A DNA stretch of 64,000 nucleotides, taken from positions 1,798,001 to 1,862,000 of the forward strand of contig NZ_CP034433.1 in NCBI RefSeq assembly GCF_003952345.1, written 5' to 3'. The DNA comes from Iodobacter ciconiae (GTDB taxonomy: Bacteria > Pseudomonadota > Gammaproteobacteria > Burkholderiales > Chitinibacteraceae). How positions within the stretch are numbered: position 1 is the first letter of the stretch; every line of letters starts with the position of its first letter. The position numbers and the translations under genes were made by a program. Under the pieces are notes generated by a model. The model was not told where the DNA came from and did not search any database. It saw nothing but the letters and a program-made list of their open reading frames with translations. Shown here in pieces: positions 36,682-45,279 of the stretch.

Positions 36682-37584
36682 CTAAACTTCATCAAGTCTC
36701 TTCATTCTGATACCCACGCTTTTAAATGCCTGCTCTAAAGCATCCCGCAGTGTGGCATGGGTTGTCATGCCTTCAATATCAATCCCCAGATGCACAATTG
36801 TTTGAGCAATAGAAGGAGAAACTCCGGATATCAAGCTGGTGCAGCCCATCAATCGGGTTGCCTTAGTAATTTTAATTAAATGATTAGCCACTCCTGAATC
36901 TACAATGGCCACACCGGAGATATCCATAATAAATACACGGGAACGGGTTTCAGAAATTTTCAATAAAATTGCGGCCATAATATCCTGAGCCCGCTTCGAA
37001 TCAATAATTCCTACCACTGGCAACATTAAAATATCCTGCCAGATCATGGTGACCGGCGTAGACATTTCCATTAAGGCACGGCTTTGCTCGTTAATTCTTT
37101 CATTAATTAAACGGCTATATGTTTCCACCACAATCGTAGTATCTAAATGTAATAATTTTGTAATCGCCGCTACGGCCTTACCATATTCTTCACTAAATAA
37201 ACCACCGTCATATAACTTTTTAGTAAACAGAACAAAAGAATAATTCATCCCTGCAAAATAGCTGGGTAAAGACAAACCAATCCGTGCATGGGTTTCACCC
37301 AGACGCCGGCGATCTTCCATATAGGCATCATCAAGATGAGCTGTAAAAAATGTTTTCCAATAGGTTAGCTGGGCATTTTGTGCACGCTTTTTAACCTCAT
37401 CATTGGCCATCAGCATCTGGTATTCTGGTAATTCACGAATCCATTCATAAAAATGAGTAATATATTCATTGATTCTGGGAACAACCAAAGCACCGTATTT
37501 ACGCACAACTTCAAGATCAGTTTCATCAATATCGTGCAAACGCATCACATCTTTAATCGATGTCTGACTAGCATGTTCATGCAT
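36682..37584 (-). CDS. rsbR: RsbR-like stressosome sensor with globin domain and STAS domain
   Basis: A 300 aa protein. Residues 1 to about 165 are a globin-coupled-sensor (protoglobin-like) domain with proximal His99 in the typical RRLGETHARIGLSLPSYF. Residues about 185-295 are an RsbR-type STAS domain (DISGVAIVDSGVANHL and SGVSPSIAQTIVHLGIDI). The likely phospho-sites are Ser230 and Thr262. Globin RsbR of Vibrio binds heme and O2, so oxygen or another gas is the probable signal. Start at 37584 has AGGGGA upstream; a GTG at 37605 is less likely. First gene of the rsbRSTX-kinase operon. Confidence 0.9.
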   Translation of the reverse strand: MHEHASQTSIKDVMRLHDIDETDLEVVRKYGALVVPRINEYITHFYEWIRELPEYQMLMANDEVKKRAQNAQLTYWKTFFTAHLDDAYMEDRRRLGETHARIGLSLPSYFAGMNYSFVLFTKKLYDGGLFSEEYGKAVAAITKLLHLDTTIVVETYSRLINERINEQSRALMEMSTPVTMIWQDILMLPVVGIIDSKRAQDIMAAILLKISETRSRVFIMDISGVAIVDSGVANHLIKITKATRLMGCTSLISGVSPSIAQTIVHLGIDIEGMTTHATLRDALEQAFKSVGIRMKRLDEV

Positions 37585-38054
37585 CTTTATTCCCCTTCGC
37601 ATCACTTGAAGCTGACAAAACCATGCTATTGCAAAAAAACATGGTCAATTTTTTACAAAGTTTTTACTGAAAGCTGAACAATAAAAATTTGCCGTGTTTC
37701 TAGATAGCTAGGCGAAAGGCGTTTAGCAATATATAAACTCAAACTTTCCAGACCCAATGAATTATTACGCCAAAAAGAAAGAATCAAGAAAGTAAAAAAT
37801 TAAAAAAGTGCTAGCACGTAAGCTAAAAATTCAGAGGCAGCTCAAAAAGGCTTTTGCCATGCAAAAAGGAGGCTTCGTCGGTAAAAGTACTTTGGCTTAC
37901 AAAAAATCTATTTCAAATAAATACAAAAATAATACGGCTAACCCTCCCAAGCCGGTCAGCTCAAGTACATGGTTTTCAGCAATTAGCTGATGTAAAAACC
38001 ACTTATGAGCAGCACCCGATGGTTATTGCCATCTATTTTCAAGAGTAGAGACGC
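37585..38054. other. Intergenic region upstream of rsbR
   Basis: AT-rich. The rsbR promoter is expected near 37600-37700. A stretch ending at 38048 reads QLADVKTTYEQHPMVIAIYF in one plus frame and looks protein-like, but it has no start and no recognised family; it may be a gene remnant. Confidence 0.4.
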
Positions 38055-38082
38055 AAAAAAAAACCGCCTCAAACAGGCGGTT
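38055..38082 (-). terminator. Rho-independent terminator after the DUF4124 gene
   Basis: AACCGCCT / AGGCGGTT stem (38062-38069 and 38075-38082), loop of five, followed on the minus strand by nine T. It lies about 28 bp past the stop at 38110. Confidence 0.88.
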
Positions 38083-38109
38083 ATCCAATGTACATTTTGC
38101 ACAACTGAC

Positions 38110-38529
38110 TCAAGGGCAAAAACGTTTGACATTAGCCTCTACACTGGCCGTTTCTGCCTTACGTTGTCCGGCCTCCATAAACTCAAGGTTGCCCTTCTCA
38201 TTCACCGTTGAAAACTTTTTCGAGCCTTGCAAATAACCTAATCTTGCCATAGCTTCTTTACAGGCTTTTTCGTCCTTTTCACCCTTAGCTGCAACGGGTG
38301 CGGCAGCTGGAGCACTGGCTTTGACAGCCACAGAACTCGCGGCAGAAGCTTCTTTTTTATGGCCTGACATTGAGCTGACAGGCAAATCCTTAGTCTTAAG
38401 TACTTCTACCTTATTCCCCTTAGGCGGCTGATCAGAATAATGCATCATCCCGTCTGCATCTTTCCATTTGTAAATCTCTGCCTGTGCAAATCCTGCAATA
38501 AACAGAGCCATTAAAATTAAAATTCTCAT
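38110..38529 (-). CDS. DUF4124 domain-containing exported protein
   Basis: A 139 aa periplasmic protein. A signal peptide covers residues 1 to about 17 (LILMALFIAGFAQA), followed by the DUF4124 motif EIYKWKDADGMMHYSDQPPKG. An Ala-rich linker and a short helical tail with two Cys (DEKACKEAMARLGYL and VKRFCP) follow, probably disulfide-linked. The start at 38529 has AGGAAG eight bases upstream. DUF4124 proteins are common in beta- and gammaproteobacteria with no defined role. Monocistronic. Confidence 0.85.
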   Translation of the reverse strand: MRILILMALFIAGFAQAEIYKWKDADGMMHYSDQPPKGNKVEVLKTKDLPVSSMSGHKKEASAASSVAVKASAPAAAPVAAKGEKDEKACKEAMARLGYLQGSKKFSTVNEKGNLEFMEAGQRKAETASVEANVKRFCP

Positions 38530-38633
38530 TATATAAACTTCCTTTTTATTTAGCCCGGCGCTCACAAGCCTTAGTAAAAGATAGCGTAATCAATAAATAG
38601 ACACCATGCCATTGGAGGTTCTAATTAGCCATT

Positions 38634-38771
38634 TTAATAGATTGGCACAATTAGCAGATAGGCCTTTTTATTCAATGAAACTTCCTGCCAAAACGCTCGC
38701 CCATGCTGAGTGACATCAATAGAGGCACCATCAACATCATGGTAAACCTGAGAAACAGCCACTTTATTCAT
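38634..38771 (-). CDS. Small ORF, hypothetical (doubtful)
   Basis: A 45 codon frame (MNKVAVSQVYHDVDGASID... ending LLIVPIY) upstream of the DUF4124 gene. Composition looks protein-like, but no ribosome-binding site is visible for this ATG or for an alternative at 38783. It may be a real small gene or the tail of a decayed one. Confidence 0.25.
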   Translation of the reverse strand: MNKVAVSQVYHDVDGASIDVTQHGRAFWQEVSLNKKAYLLIVPIY

Positions 38772-38955
38772 CAATACACACATATTTAACTACAATAAAC
38801 CGTAGATGCTAGAACGCAAATAATTCAAACAAATCAAGCAAATATAATCACAGCAAGGCCAAGTGCTCCTGAACACCCTGTAAACCCTCAAGCTATTTTC
38901 ACTACCGGAAAAGCCTCTTGCAGCCACAAAAATTCCACTGCACTGCAGTCAACAG

Positions 38956-39255
38956 TATATCGAAAGTGTCAGCCAGCAGATCTCCAACCCCACAATGCAG
39001 CACTTATTTCACCAGTGTTACCCCAATACCCTTGATACCACAGTGGCTTTTCAGATGACCGATAGCATGCTGGATACTTTTGTGATTACCGGCGATATCC
39101 ACGCCAGGCCTGCCCATAGCCAGTGGCAATCGGACAACACCACCATATTGCCCGAATTACACGAGCGCAAATGGACCCTGGATTCGCTGTGCTACGCCAT
39201 CATGGTTTTTGGCCGCATAGTAGCAATCGCAGGCCCTTTGATACGCAATGACTGA
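38956..39255 (+). pseudogene. Relic of a GH125 (exo-alpha-1,6-mannosidase family) gene
   Basis: In one frame the sequence reads YIESVSQQISNPTMQHLF, HQCYPNTLDTTV, DTFVITGDIHA and then HERKWTLDSLCYAIM. These are the conserved blocks of glycoside hydrolase family 125 (FENCFPNTLDTTV, DTFVITGDIxAMWLRDS, YERKWELDSLCYPIRLAYRY). The catalytic-domain segment between DIHA and HERKW is mostly deleted and everything after about residue 95 is missing, versus over 400 residues in intact enzymes. It therefore cannot be active. It lies directly upstream of a mannose-isomerase-like gene, pointing to a former mannoside-use operon. Confidence 0.75.
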
Positions 39256-39359
39256 CGGCTATGCAGCTAACTGCAGCCAACATGAAAATGGGGGCGCCAC
39301 CGTTTTTCCCTTTTTAGTTTTTAGTGCCATCCAATTTTTTCTTTGCCAGGGACTATATA

Positions 39360-40526
39360 ATGTTTCGCACCAGAGAATTTCTACTTAAGCATATTCGCCA
39401 CACCATGGCGTTTTATGACCCGATATCGGTCGACCCCGCTGGCGGTTTTTATCATTACTACATGGATGACGGCAGTATTTACGATAAAGACACTCGCCAC
39501 CTTGTTTCGTCCACCCGCTTTGTGTTTAACAACGCCATGGCGTGGCTGGAGTTTAGCGATGAGACCTATCAGGCACGCGTCCGGCACGGCATTGATTTTA
39601 TCCGTAAGGTGCACTTCAACCCGCTTTCCGGCGGCTATGCATGGGAAGTTAAAAACGGTGCCGTAACGGATGCCACCAACCAATGCTATGGCCTCGCCTT
39701 TGTGATGCTGGCTTACGCCTGCGCCATACGTTGCGGCATGGATGAAGCCAAAGTATGGCTGGATGAAACTTACGACACCATGGAGCAACATTTCTGGCTG
39801 CCCGAATACGGCGTTTACGCCAGTGAAGCCAGTAGCGTGTGGGTGCTGGATGATTATCGCGGCCAAAATGACAATATGCACGGCTGCGAAGCCATGCTCG
39901 CCGCCTTTGAAGCCACCGGCGAAATCCGCTATTTAGACCGAGCCAAACTACTGGCCGCCAACTTTACCCAGCGCCAGGCCGCCTTAACGGGCGGGGCAAT
40001 CTGGGAGCATTTCCGCACCGACTGGACGCCCAATTTGCAATACAACAAGGGCAACAAGACCAATATCTTCCGCCCATGGGGCATCCAGACCGGCCACCAA
40101 ACCGAATGGGCCAAACTGCTGCTCATTTTAGACCGCCACGACCCGCAGCCCTGGCACCTGGCCCGCGCCCGCGAGTTGTTTGACGAAGCCATGTCATCAG
40201 GCTGGGACGAAGCACACGGCGGGCTGATCTACGGCTACGACCTGGACGGCGAGCCTTACGATCAGGATAAATACTTCTGGGTGCAAGCCGAATCCCTCGC
40301 AGCAGCCGCCTTGCTGGCGGATCGCACTGGCAAAGAGAAATACTGGCAAGCCTACGACAAAATCTGGGCCTACAGCTGGCAGCACTTCGTAGACCACCAA
40401 CACGGCGCGTGGTACCGCATCCTCAGCCCGGACAACCAGAAAATCGACCAACACAAATCCCCCGCAGGCAAAACCGACTACCACACCATGGGCGCGTGTT
40501 ATGAGGTTTTGAGGGTGGTTGATTAA
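39360..40526 (+). CDS. AGE-family sugar isomerase, probable D-mannose isomerase
   Basis: A 388 aa (alpha/alpha)6-barrel protein of the N-acylglucosamine 2-epimerase superfamily. Features include GGFYHYYMDDG, HLVSSTRFVFNNA, YGLAFVMLAYA, NDNMHGCEAMLAA, RPWGIQTGHQTEWAKLLL and the C-terminal DYHTMGACYEVLR. The WGIQ.GHQ.EWAKLL block and the length fit D-mannose isomerases (mannose-fructose), close to YihS-type enzymes. The start at 39360 is preceded by CAGGGA; a GTG at 39324 would extend it by 12 residues. Context with the GH125 relic supports mannose; epimerase activity on another sugar cannot be excluded. Confidence 0.82.
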   Translation: MFRTREFLLKHIRHTMAFYDPISVDPAGGFYHYYMDDGSIYDKDTRHLVSSTRFVFNNAMAWLEFSDETYQARVRHGIDFIRKVHFNPLSGGYAWEVKNGAVTDATNQCYGLAFVMLAYACAIRCGMDEAKVWLDETYDTMEQHFWLPEYGVYASEASSVWVLDDYRGQNDNMHGCEAMLAAFEATGEIRYLDRAKLLAANFTQRQAALTGGAIWEHFRTDWTPNLQYNKGNKTNIFRPWGIQTGHQTEWAKLLLILDRHDPQPWHLARARELFDEAMSSGWDEAHGGLIYGYDLDGEPYDQDKYFWVQAESLAAAALLADRTGKEKYWQAYDKIWAYSWQHFVDHQHGAWYRILSPDNQKIDQHKSPAGKTDYHTMGACYEVLRVVD

Positions 40527-40866
40527 GAGGAGGAATAAACTTAGGGCGCAATTGCCGCTGGCGTTGCGCCGTTGAGGTAATCATTGAGTAGGTTCGCATT
40601 TCACGGCTTGGTCGTGAGCATAGCAACGAGCTGCCTTTGAATCTGCTCGTCACTCGTAGCGACGCCCAGACGCGGGTTCATCGCCCATTGCGAAGCATGA
40701 ACCAAGATACTTCTGGATTCCGACGTAGCCATGAACGAGAATCTGATGATCGTTCCGATGATTTTCTTGTGCCTTCTCTCGTAGACACGCTGCCAAATAT
40801 GAGAGTGTTCTTCAATAAACTTATCCATTATGCGATCCACTGACGCCAATAGTTCTACAAAATAAA
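40527..40866. other. Intergenic region with REP-like palindrome
   Basis: Contains GGGCGCAATTGCCGCTGGCG (40541-40560) followed by TTGCGCC, resembling the palindrome near 27450. An 82-codon minus frame (40601-40849) lacks a ribosome-binding site and family features. It marks the junction between normal-GC DNA and the AT-rich accessory genes to the right. Confidence 0.4.
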
Positions 40867-41394
40867 ACTGGAGGGCTAAAACGTGGAATCTATCGACTAA
40901 AGCGAGTCACAATAAACAATTTTACATCCCCCACACCAGATCCCGTTCTAACAGGCGACACAGGTTTTATCGGAAAGGCAGGCGAGTACGCGGTGATGTC
41001 GGAGCTATTATTTAGAAATTTCAATGTATCTTTAATGACGGTAGACAAAGGCATTGACTTAGTAGCCGCAAATGAAGCTGGAAAATACTTCCACATTCAA
41101 GTTAAAACAGCAAATATAAAAGAAGGCGTATTTTCTTTTGGAGTGAAACGCAAAGCATTTGATGCAAACAACTCCAGCCAGACCTTTTATGTGTTTGTCC
41201 TACACGGGCAAAACAAAAATGACTATTTAATTATTCCAAACAGCATATTATCTAATTGTATTGCAATGGATATTATATGTGGAATTGATACATATAGTTT
41301 ACGCGTTAGCTATGACAGTAAAACTAGGAAATATACGTTAAACAGCAAACAAGATGTAACTATCCATATAAATAGATTCGGCCAAATAAATTAG
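40867..41394 (+). CDS. PD-(D/E)XK nuclease-like protein, start codon unclear
   Basis: AT-rich gene encoding a small protein with an apparent restriction-endonuclease-like fold: GKAGEYAVMSELLFRN (conserved N-terminal helix), DKGIDLVAANEAGKYFHIQVKT (the D...IQVK active-site strands), then PNSILSN. The conserved GKAGEYAV block lies before the first possible start in frame (GTG 40993 or ATG 40996). The frame is open back to 40867 without any ATG, GTG or TTG. Either the 5' end was lost or translation starts at an unusual codon. Lower GC than its surroundings suggests horizontal origin. Possible defence or DNA-repair role; not established. Confidence 0.6.
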   Translation, partial: TGGLKRGIYRLKRVTINNFTSPTPDPVLTGDTGFIGKAGEYAVMSELLFRNFNVSLMTVDKGIDLVAANEAGKYFHIQVKTANIKEGVFSFGVKRKAFDANNSSQTFYVFVLHGQNKNDYLIIPNSILSNCIAMDIICGIDTYSLRVSYDSKTRKYTLNSKQDVTIHINRFGQIN

Positions 41395-41438
41395 CAACCG
41401 TAAAATACTCTTCTCAACTTTCATACCCCTAGGAAAAT

Positions 41439-41798
41439 ATGTATAAAATATTACTAAAAACATGGGTAATGTGTACTTTATCCATAATCACACTTTTAGT
41501 ATCCTTAGCGTACTCCCTATTTACACAAGATCCCCAGTGGGTTGGAAGGTCAGGCTCCATAATAACAATTATTGGGCTGCTTTTAACCATGAAAAATAGC
41601 GTTCTTTCTTCATCTCGTGACATTGAAAACGTAATGAATGAGAAGTTTCACTATGCAGTATATGTCCCTCAAAAAGACAGCCAAGAATACAATGACCAGA
41701 AAAAAATCACAGAAAAAATAATGAATGATGAACTTATTGGATTAGCACTAACTATTACTGGGACAATTATTTGGGGATATGGAGATTTATTTTTATAA
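41439..41798 (+). CDS. Small membrane protein, hypothetical
   Basis: A 119 aa AT-rich protein with three predicted membrane helices: about residues 8-28, 35-53 and 98-116. A charged cytoplasmic or periplasmic stretch (SRDIENVMNEKFHYAVYVPQ...KKITEKIMNDE) lies between the second and third. No family recognised. It lies 44 bp after the nuclease-like gene, in the same direction and with the same low GC, so the two probably arrived together. Confidence 0.6.
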   Translation: MYKILLKTWVMCTLSIITLLVSLAYSLFTQDPQWVGRSGSIITIIGLLLTMKNSVLSSSRDIENVMNEKFHYAVYVPQKDSQEYNDQKKITEKIMNDELIGLALTITGTIIWGYGDLFL

Positions 41799-41958
41799 AT
41801 TAGCTAAGTAGGCACTATCAACAGGGCAGCGTTTGCCCTCCTTTCCTAATCAAAAAACATAAGTAGTTCGGTATAAATTTTACAGGGTGTGTTTCTTTAT
41901 AAATCAACAAGTTGATACTGAATTATACAAGGTAACTTTTACCTAACCACTTAGTTTA

Positions 41959-43248
41959 TTAGCCCAAATACCCCGCCACCACATAAATAATCAATCCCAC
42001 CAATCCGCCGACCAAAGTCCCGCTCACACGAATAAATTGCAAATCGGTGCCGATGTTTAATTCGATGCGCTCCACCATATATTGCTCGTCCCATGTTTTG
42101 ACTTGGTCGGAGATAAAGATGCCGATTGTTTCGCGGTATTCTTCAATAACTGGGGGAATGGCGCGTTCGCATTGGGTGTTGATCCATTCTTGCATTTCGG
42201 TATTTTCATTGAGCTTTTTACCCATATCGGCAGCCAATAGCATGATATTGGCACGAATAGTGGAATCCACCCGGTGCAAATCGCTATGCAGCCAGCGTAA
42301 TAACTGCGACCAGAGTGTTTCGATATATTCACCTACCGCCGGATGGGCAAGCAATTCATTCTTAAGCTTTTCGCCCCTTTGTTTGAATTCGGCATCGTGT
42401 TTTAATTTATCCGCAAATTGGGCGATATAGCGATCAAATTGCAGGCGTAAATGATGGTCGGGATGATCTTGCATGGCTTTTAATTCTTTTTGCACTGCAC
42501 CCAGCATTTTTTCGGCCAGGTATTTACCGGCCACTTTATCCAGTACCATATATTTTAGAAATGAGATTTCTTCTGCGGCCACCTGCGCCATGGCTTCTTG
42601 TGTTTCGGCACGGCCGAGTATTTTTTGTAATTCGTGCAATACTTCGCTTAATACATGGTGGTGGCGGCCATTTTGCGTGAGCGATTCTAAAACATGGCCG
42701 CTAAACTGGCTGATATCGATGCGCTGTAATTCGGTAATTAAGGTACTTTTTAAAAAAGCCAGTAATCGCCCGTCATGCAGGGAATTAAGGCTATAGCTAA
42801 GTGCTCTGATTAATAAATTAGAAAAGGGCCGCACGTTTTGCGTCAGCCATGCAGCAATTTTAAGCGCAGGATTAAATTCCCGAATTTTGCCAACGACTCG
42901 CTCTGGCGATAAAAAATTGCTTTGAATAAAACTGCCCATGCTATCGGCAATACGCAGTTTATTTCTGGGCACAATTGCGGTGTGCGGAATGGGCAGGCCT
43001 AAGGGCCGGCGAAATAAAGCCACCACCGCAAACCAATCCGCCAAAGCCCCTACCATGGCCGCCTCTGCAAACGCCGTGATATACGCCAGCGCCGGATAGC
43101 GCGATTTATATATCGTGGCCATCACAAACACCGCGGCAAAGAATAGCAATAATGCCAGTGGCAAGAGTTTGGCCTGCTTTAATTTTTGGCGTTTAAGCGC
43201 TATTTCAGCGCTTTCTATGGCCTGATAAAGATGATTGGATGAAGTCAT
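41959..43248 (-). CDS. DUF445 family membrane protein (YjiN-like)
   Basis: A 429 aa protein with two N-terminal membrane helices (ALLLFFAAVFVMATIY and a segment through AFAEAAMVGALADWFAVVALF). A long helical body and a final C-terminal helix (VGGLVGLIIYVVAGYLG) follow. The GALADWFAVVALFRRPLGLPIPHTAIVPRNK block is diagnostic of DUF445. Function is not established. The ATG at 43248 (MTSSNHLYQ) fits homologue starts better than the ATG at 43290, though neither has a good ribosome-binding site. Confidence 0.88.
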   Translation of the reverse strand: MTSSNHLYQAIESAEIALKRQKLKQAKLLPLALLLFFAAVFVMATIYKSRYPALAYITAFAEAAMVGALADWFAVVALFRRPLGLPIPHTAIVPRNKLRIADSMGSFIQSNFLSPERVVGKIREFNPALKIAAWLTQNVRPFSNLLIRALSYSLNSLHDGRLLAFLKSTLITELQRIDISQFSGHVLESLTQNGRHHHVLSEVLHELQKILGRAETQEAMAQVAAEEISFLKYMVLDKVAGKYLAEKMLGAVQKELKAMQDHPDHHLRLQFDRYIAQFADKLKHDAEFKQRGEKLKNELLAHPAVGEYIETLWSQLLRWLHSDLHRVDSTIRANIMLLAADMGKKLNENTEMQEWINTQCERAIPPVIEEYRETIGIFISDQVKTWDEQYMVERIELNIGTDLQFIRVSGTLVGGLVGLIIYVVAGYLG

Positions 43249-43446
43249 TGGCTTAATCGGAAGATTGATTGAATTCAAGGGTATCACCATCTACAGCGAG
43301 ATGTTATTTCCTGTATTTACAAATAGCATCGCACCGCCTCGTGCATCTCACCCAAAATAACAATACGCCACCGTAATCCCACCGCAATCAACACCCCACA
43401 CGCGCTATAATTCGCCGCTATAAATAACAATACACAGGTCTGAGAC

Positions 43447-43884
43447 ATGCAAATCTGGGTTGATGCCGATGCCTGCCCCAAGGTGATTAAAGAGATTCTG
43501 TTTCGCGCCGCCGAGCGCTGCAAAATCGTCTGCACTTTTGTGGCCAATCAGTATATTCAAACGCCGAGCTCGCCCTTTTTAAAGTCCTTGGTGGTGGAGC
43601 AAGGCTTTGATGTGGCGGATCGGCGGATTGTGGAGCTATGTGCGGCTGGGGATTTAATTATTACCTCGGATATTCCGCTTGCATCGGATGTGATTACCAA
43701 AGGTGGCCTAGTGCTGGATTCTCGCGGCGAGCGTTTAAGCCGCGAGAATATCGGCGAGCGCCTGAATATGCGTGACTTTATGGACAGCTTACGCGCCAGC
43801 GGCATCGACACCGGCGGCCCGAGTGCCATGAGCAGCGCAGACAGGCAAAACTTTGCGCGGGCACTGGATAGTTTGCTCATATAA
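43447..43884 (+). CDS. YaiI/YqxD family protein (DUF188)
   Basis: A 145 aa PIN-like fold protein of the UPF0178 family. The N-terminal [58 protein letters not shown] and the C-terminal [19 protein letters not shown] match E. coli YaiI closely. Putative metal-binding aspartates (DADAC, TSDIPLA) suggest nuclease activity, but none has been proven for the family. Conserved, monocistronic. Confidence 0.92.
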   Translation: MQIWVDADACPKVIKEILFRAAERCKIVCTFVANQYIQTPSSPFLKSLVVEQGFDVADRRIVELCAAGDLIITSDIPLASDVITKGGLVLDSRGERLSRENIGERLNMRDFMDSLRASGIDTGGPSAMSSADRQNFARALDSLLI

Positions 43885-44186
43885 AGTACAACGTTTGTAA
43901 ATCAGCGTACAAAACATTCCAGGGGGCCGAGGTAAACAGTGTCCAATCATTTCCACCCCAGTTTGTGTAACGGTTACTCAGAGATGCCAAGATGGCGACA
44001 AGTACTGCTAGACCAGATAATGCATCATTGTGAAATTTTAGAAACAGGCAACGATTCAAACCGTATTAAAAAGGAGCAAAAAACGAGCTAATAAACTAGA
44101 AATTTTTGAACGCTAACAAGTGGAAAGTATTGGACGCTGATTGACACTGTAATCGCGCAATGCATTATGAATGTTTGGCATGCAAT
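43885..44186. other. Intergenic DNA before the IS3 relic
   Basis: No gene or RNA recognised. The right part (about 44100-44186) may be further-decayed transposase sequence, but no motif could be read. Confidence 0.4.
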
Positions 44187-44351
44187 GGTTTTGAAAGTAT
44201 TGCTGACGTTCAAGGAGCTGCAATGCAATAGCTTTGGACTTACAATAACGAACACCCGCATATGGGATTGAGCGGTATCACCCCGAAAAAAAACTGGCAT
44301 TACATGCCTGGTCTCTGCTTTTAAGTGAACTTTAAAATGGAGGGATTACCA
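44187..44351 (+). pseudogene. IS3-family transposase relic with right terminal end
   Basis: Frame reads FESIADVQGAAMQ, a stop (TAG where W is expected), LWTYNNEHPHMGLSGITPKK, then a one-base shift into KLALHAWSLL. This is the conserved C-terminus of IS3-family OrfB ('FESLxxAQ..WxxxYNxERPHxxLGGxTPxxKL'). It is followed by AAAATGGAGGGATTACC (44333-44349), which resembles an IS3-type terminal inverted repeat. Nonsense and frameshift mutations show it is dead; the left part is missing. Confidence 0.75.
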
Positions 44352-44662
44352 ATTGATCACTGACAGTGATAGGGCTGAATCAATCTGGATAAACGATTTA
44401 CTTCAGCAAATGCGGGGGTATCAGTCAATCCAACATCATATTTGATAACTTTTAGTTTTACTTTTGAATACAATGCGTAAGAAGTAAAAACCCCCAGGCG
44501 ATAAGCCCGCATTAGATAATGCTACATCATTATCTGAATAGGAAATGGTCGTTGCCAATAATTGGCGTAACATTAGTTGTATTTGCAAAGGGCATTACCA
44601 TAAATAATCCCGACAGAAATAAATTCAACCGTTTTTCCTTTAACCATTGCCCTGTTAGCAAA
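44352..44662. other. Intergenic DNA between the IS3 relic and the porin-like relic
   Basis: AT-rich sequence of about 310 bp; nothing recognisable on either strand. Confidence 0.4.
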
Positions 44663-45040
44663 TTATGAAGGCCCCTGGCCAAAAACACCAAACTGAGGAG
44701 CACGTAAGATATTCAACAAAACAGCCAGATCTGGCAATTCATTCTCTAACTTTAATTTTGCATATCCCACTCTGAATTGCCAATTTTGCAATTGATAATC
44801 CAGATAGCCCCCCCATAATGTTGAACCATCTAAATCAAGCACGCCATCTGAATCATGTACGGGTAATTTTTCACGGGCATAGCCCATTGCAAGTTCAAGC
44901 CTGGCAATTCCTTCTCCTACCGGGTGCTTTAAAACCACTTAAGGAGAGCCGCTCCTGCTCCGAGTACTCCTCTGTGCCAGCCCAAAGCCGGGCAGCAACA
45001 TTAGCACGATCAAAGGATATCGAATCAAGGCGATAACCAT
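44663..45040 (-). pseudogene. Relic of an outer-membrane beta-barrel (porin-like) gene
   Basis: Starts with a signal peptide (MVIALIRYPLIVLMLLPGFG-LAQ) at 45040, meets a TAA at 44941-44939, and continues in the same frame with VLKHPVGEGIARLELAMGYA, STLWGGYLDYQLQNWQFRVG and YAKLKLENELPDL. The alternating aromatic/polar strand pattern ('LDYQLQNWQFRVGYAKLKLEN') is typical of beta-barrel porin-like proteins. Signal peptide and strands are far too close, so an internal deletion plus a stop is likely. The protein would be under 130 residues, versus 350-450 for intact barrels. Confidence 0.6.
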
Positions 45041-45232
45041 ATTTCTTTCCCAGCTCCTACTCTGACTAACTTTATACTGACAGCTACTTGAAGATATCCA
45101 AAAGCACATAACATCAAGCCTTCGCGACCTAATCACAGGCTCTGCTGCATTTGTTTCACTCATCTCCCGAATACATCCTTACAGCCCAACCTGCCCATCA
45201 TCTACTTTCATCAAAAAGCACAAATACCAGGC

Positions 45233-45259
45233 AAAAAAAACGCCCCATCTGAGGCGTTT
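45233..45259 (-). terminator. Rho-independent terminator after argD/astC
   Basis: AAACGCC / GGCGTTT stem (45238-45244 and 45253-45259) followed on the minus strand by eight T. It lies 21 bp past the stop at 45280. Confidence 0.88.
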
Positions 45260-45279
45260 CAAAGCTCACTTATTTAGGC

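Noticed and set aside
40601..40849. 82-codon minus-strand frame between the AGE gene and the nuclease-like gene
   Set aside because: Starts at TTG without a ribosome-binding site and shows no recognisable family; left as intergenic.
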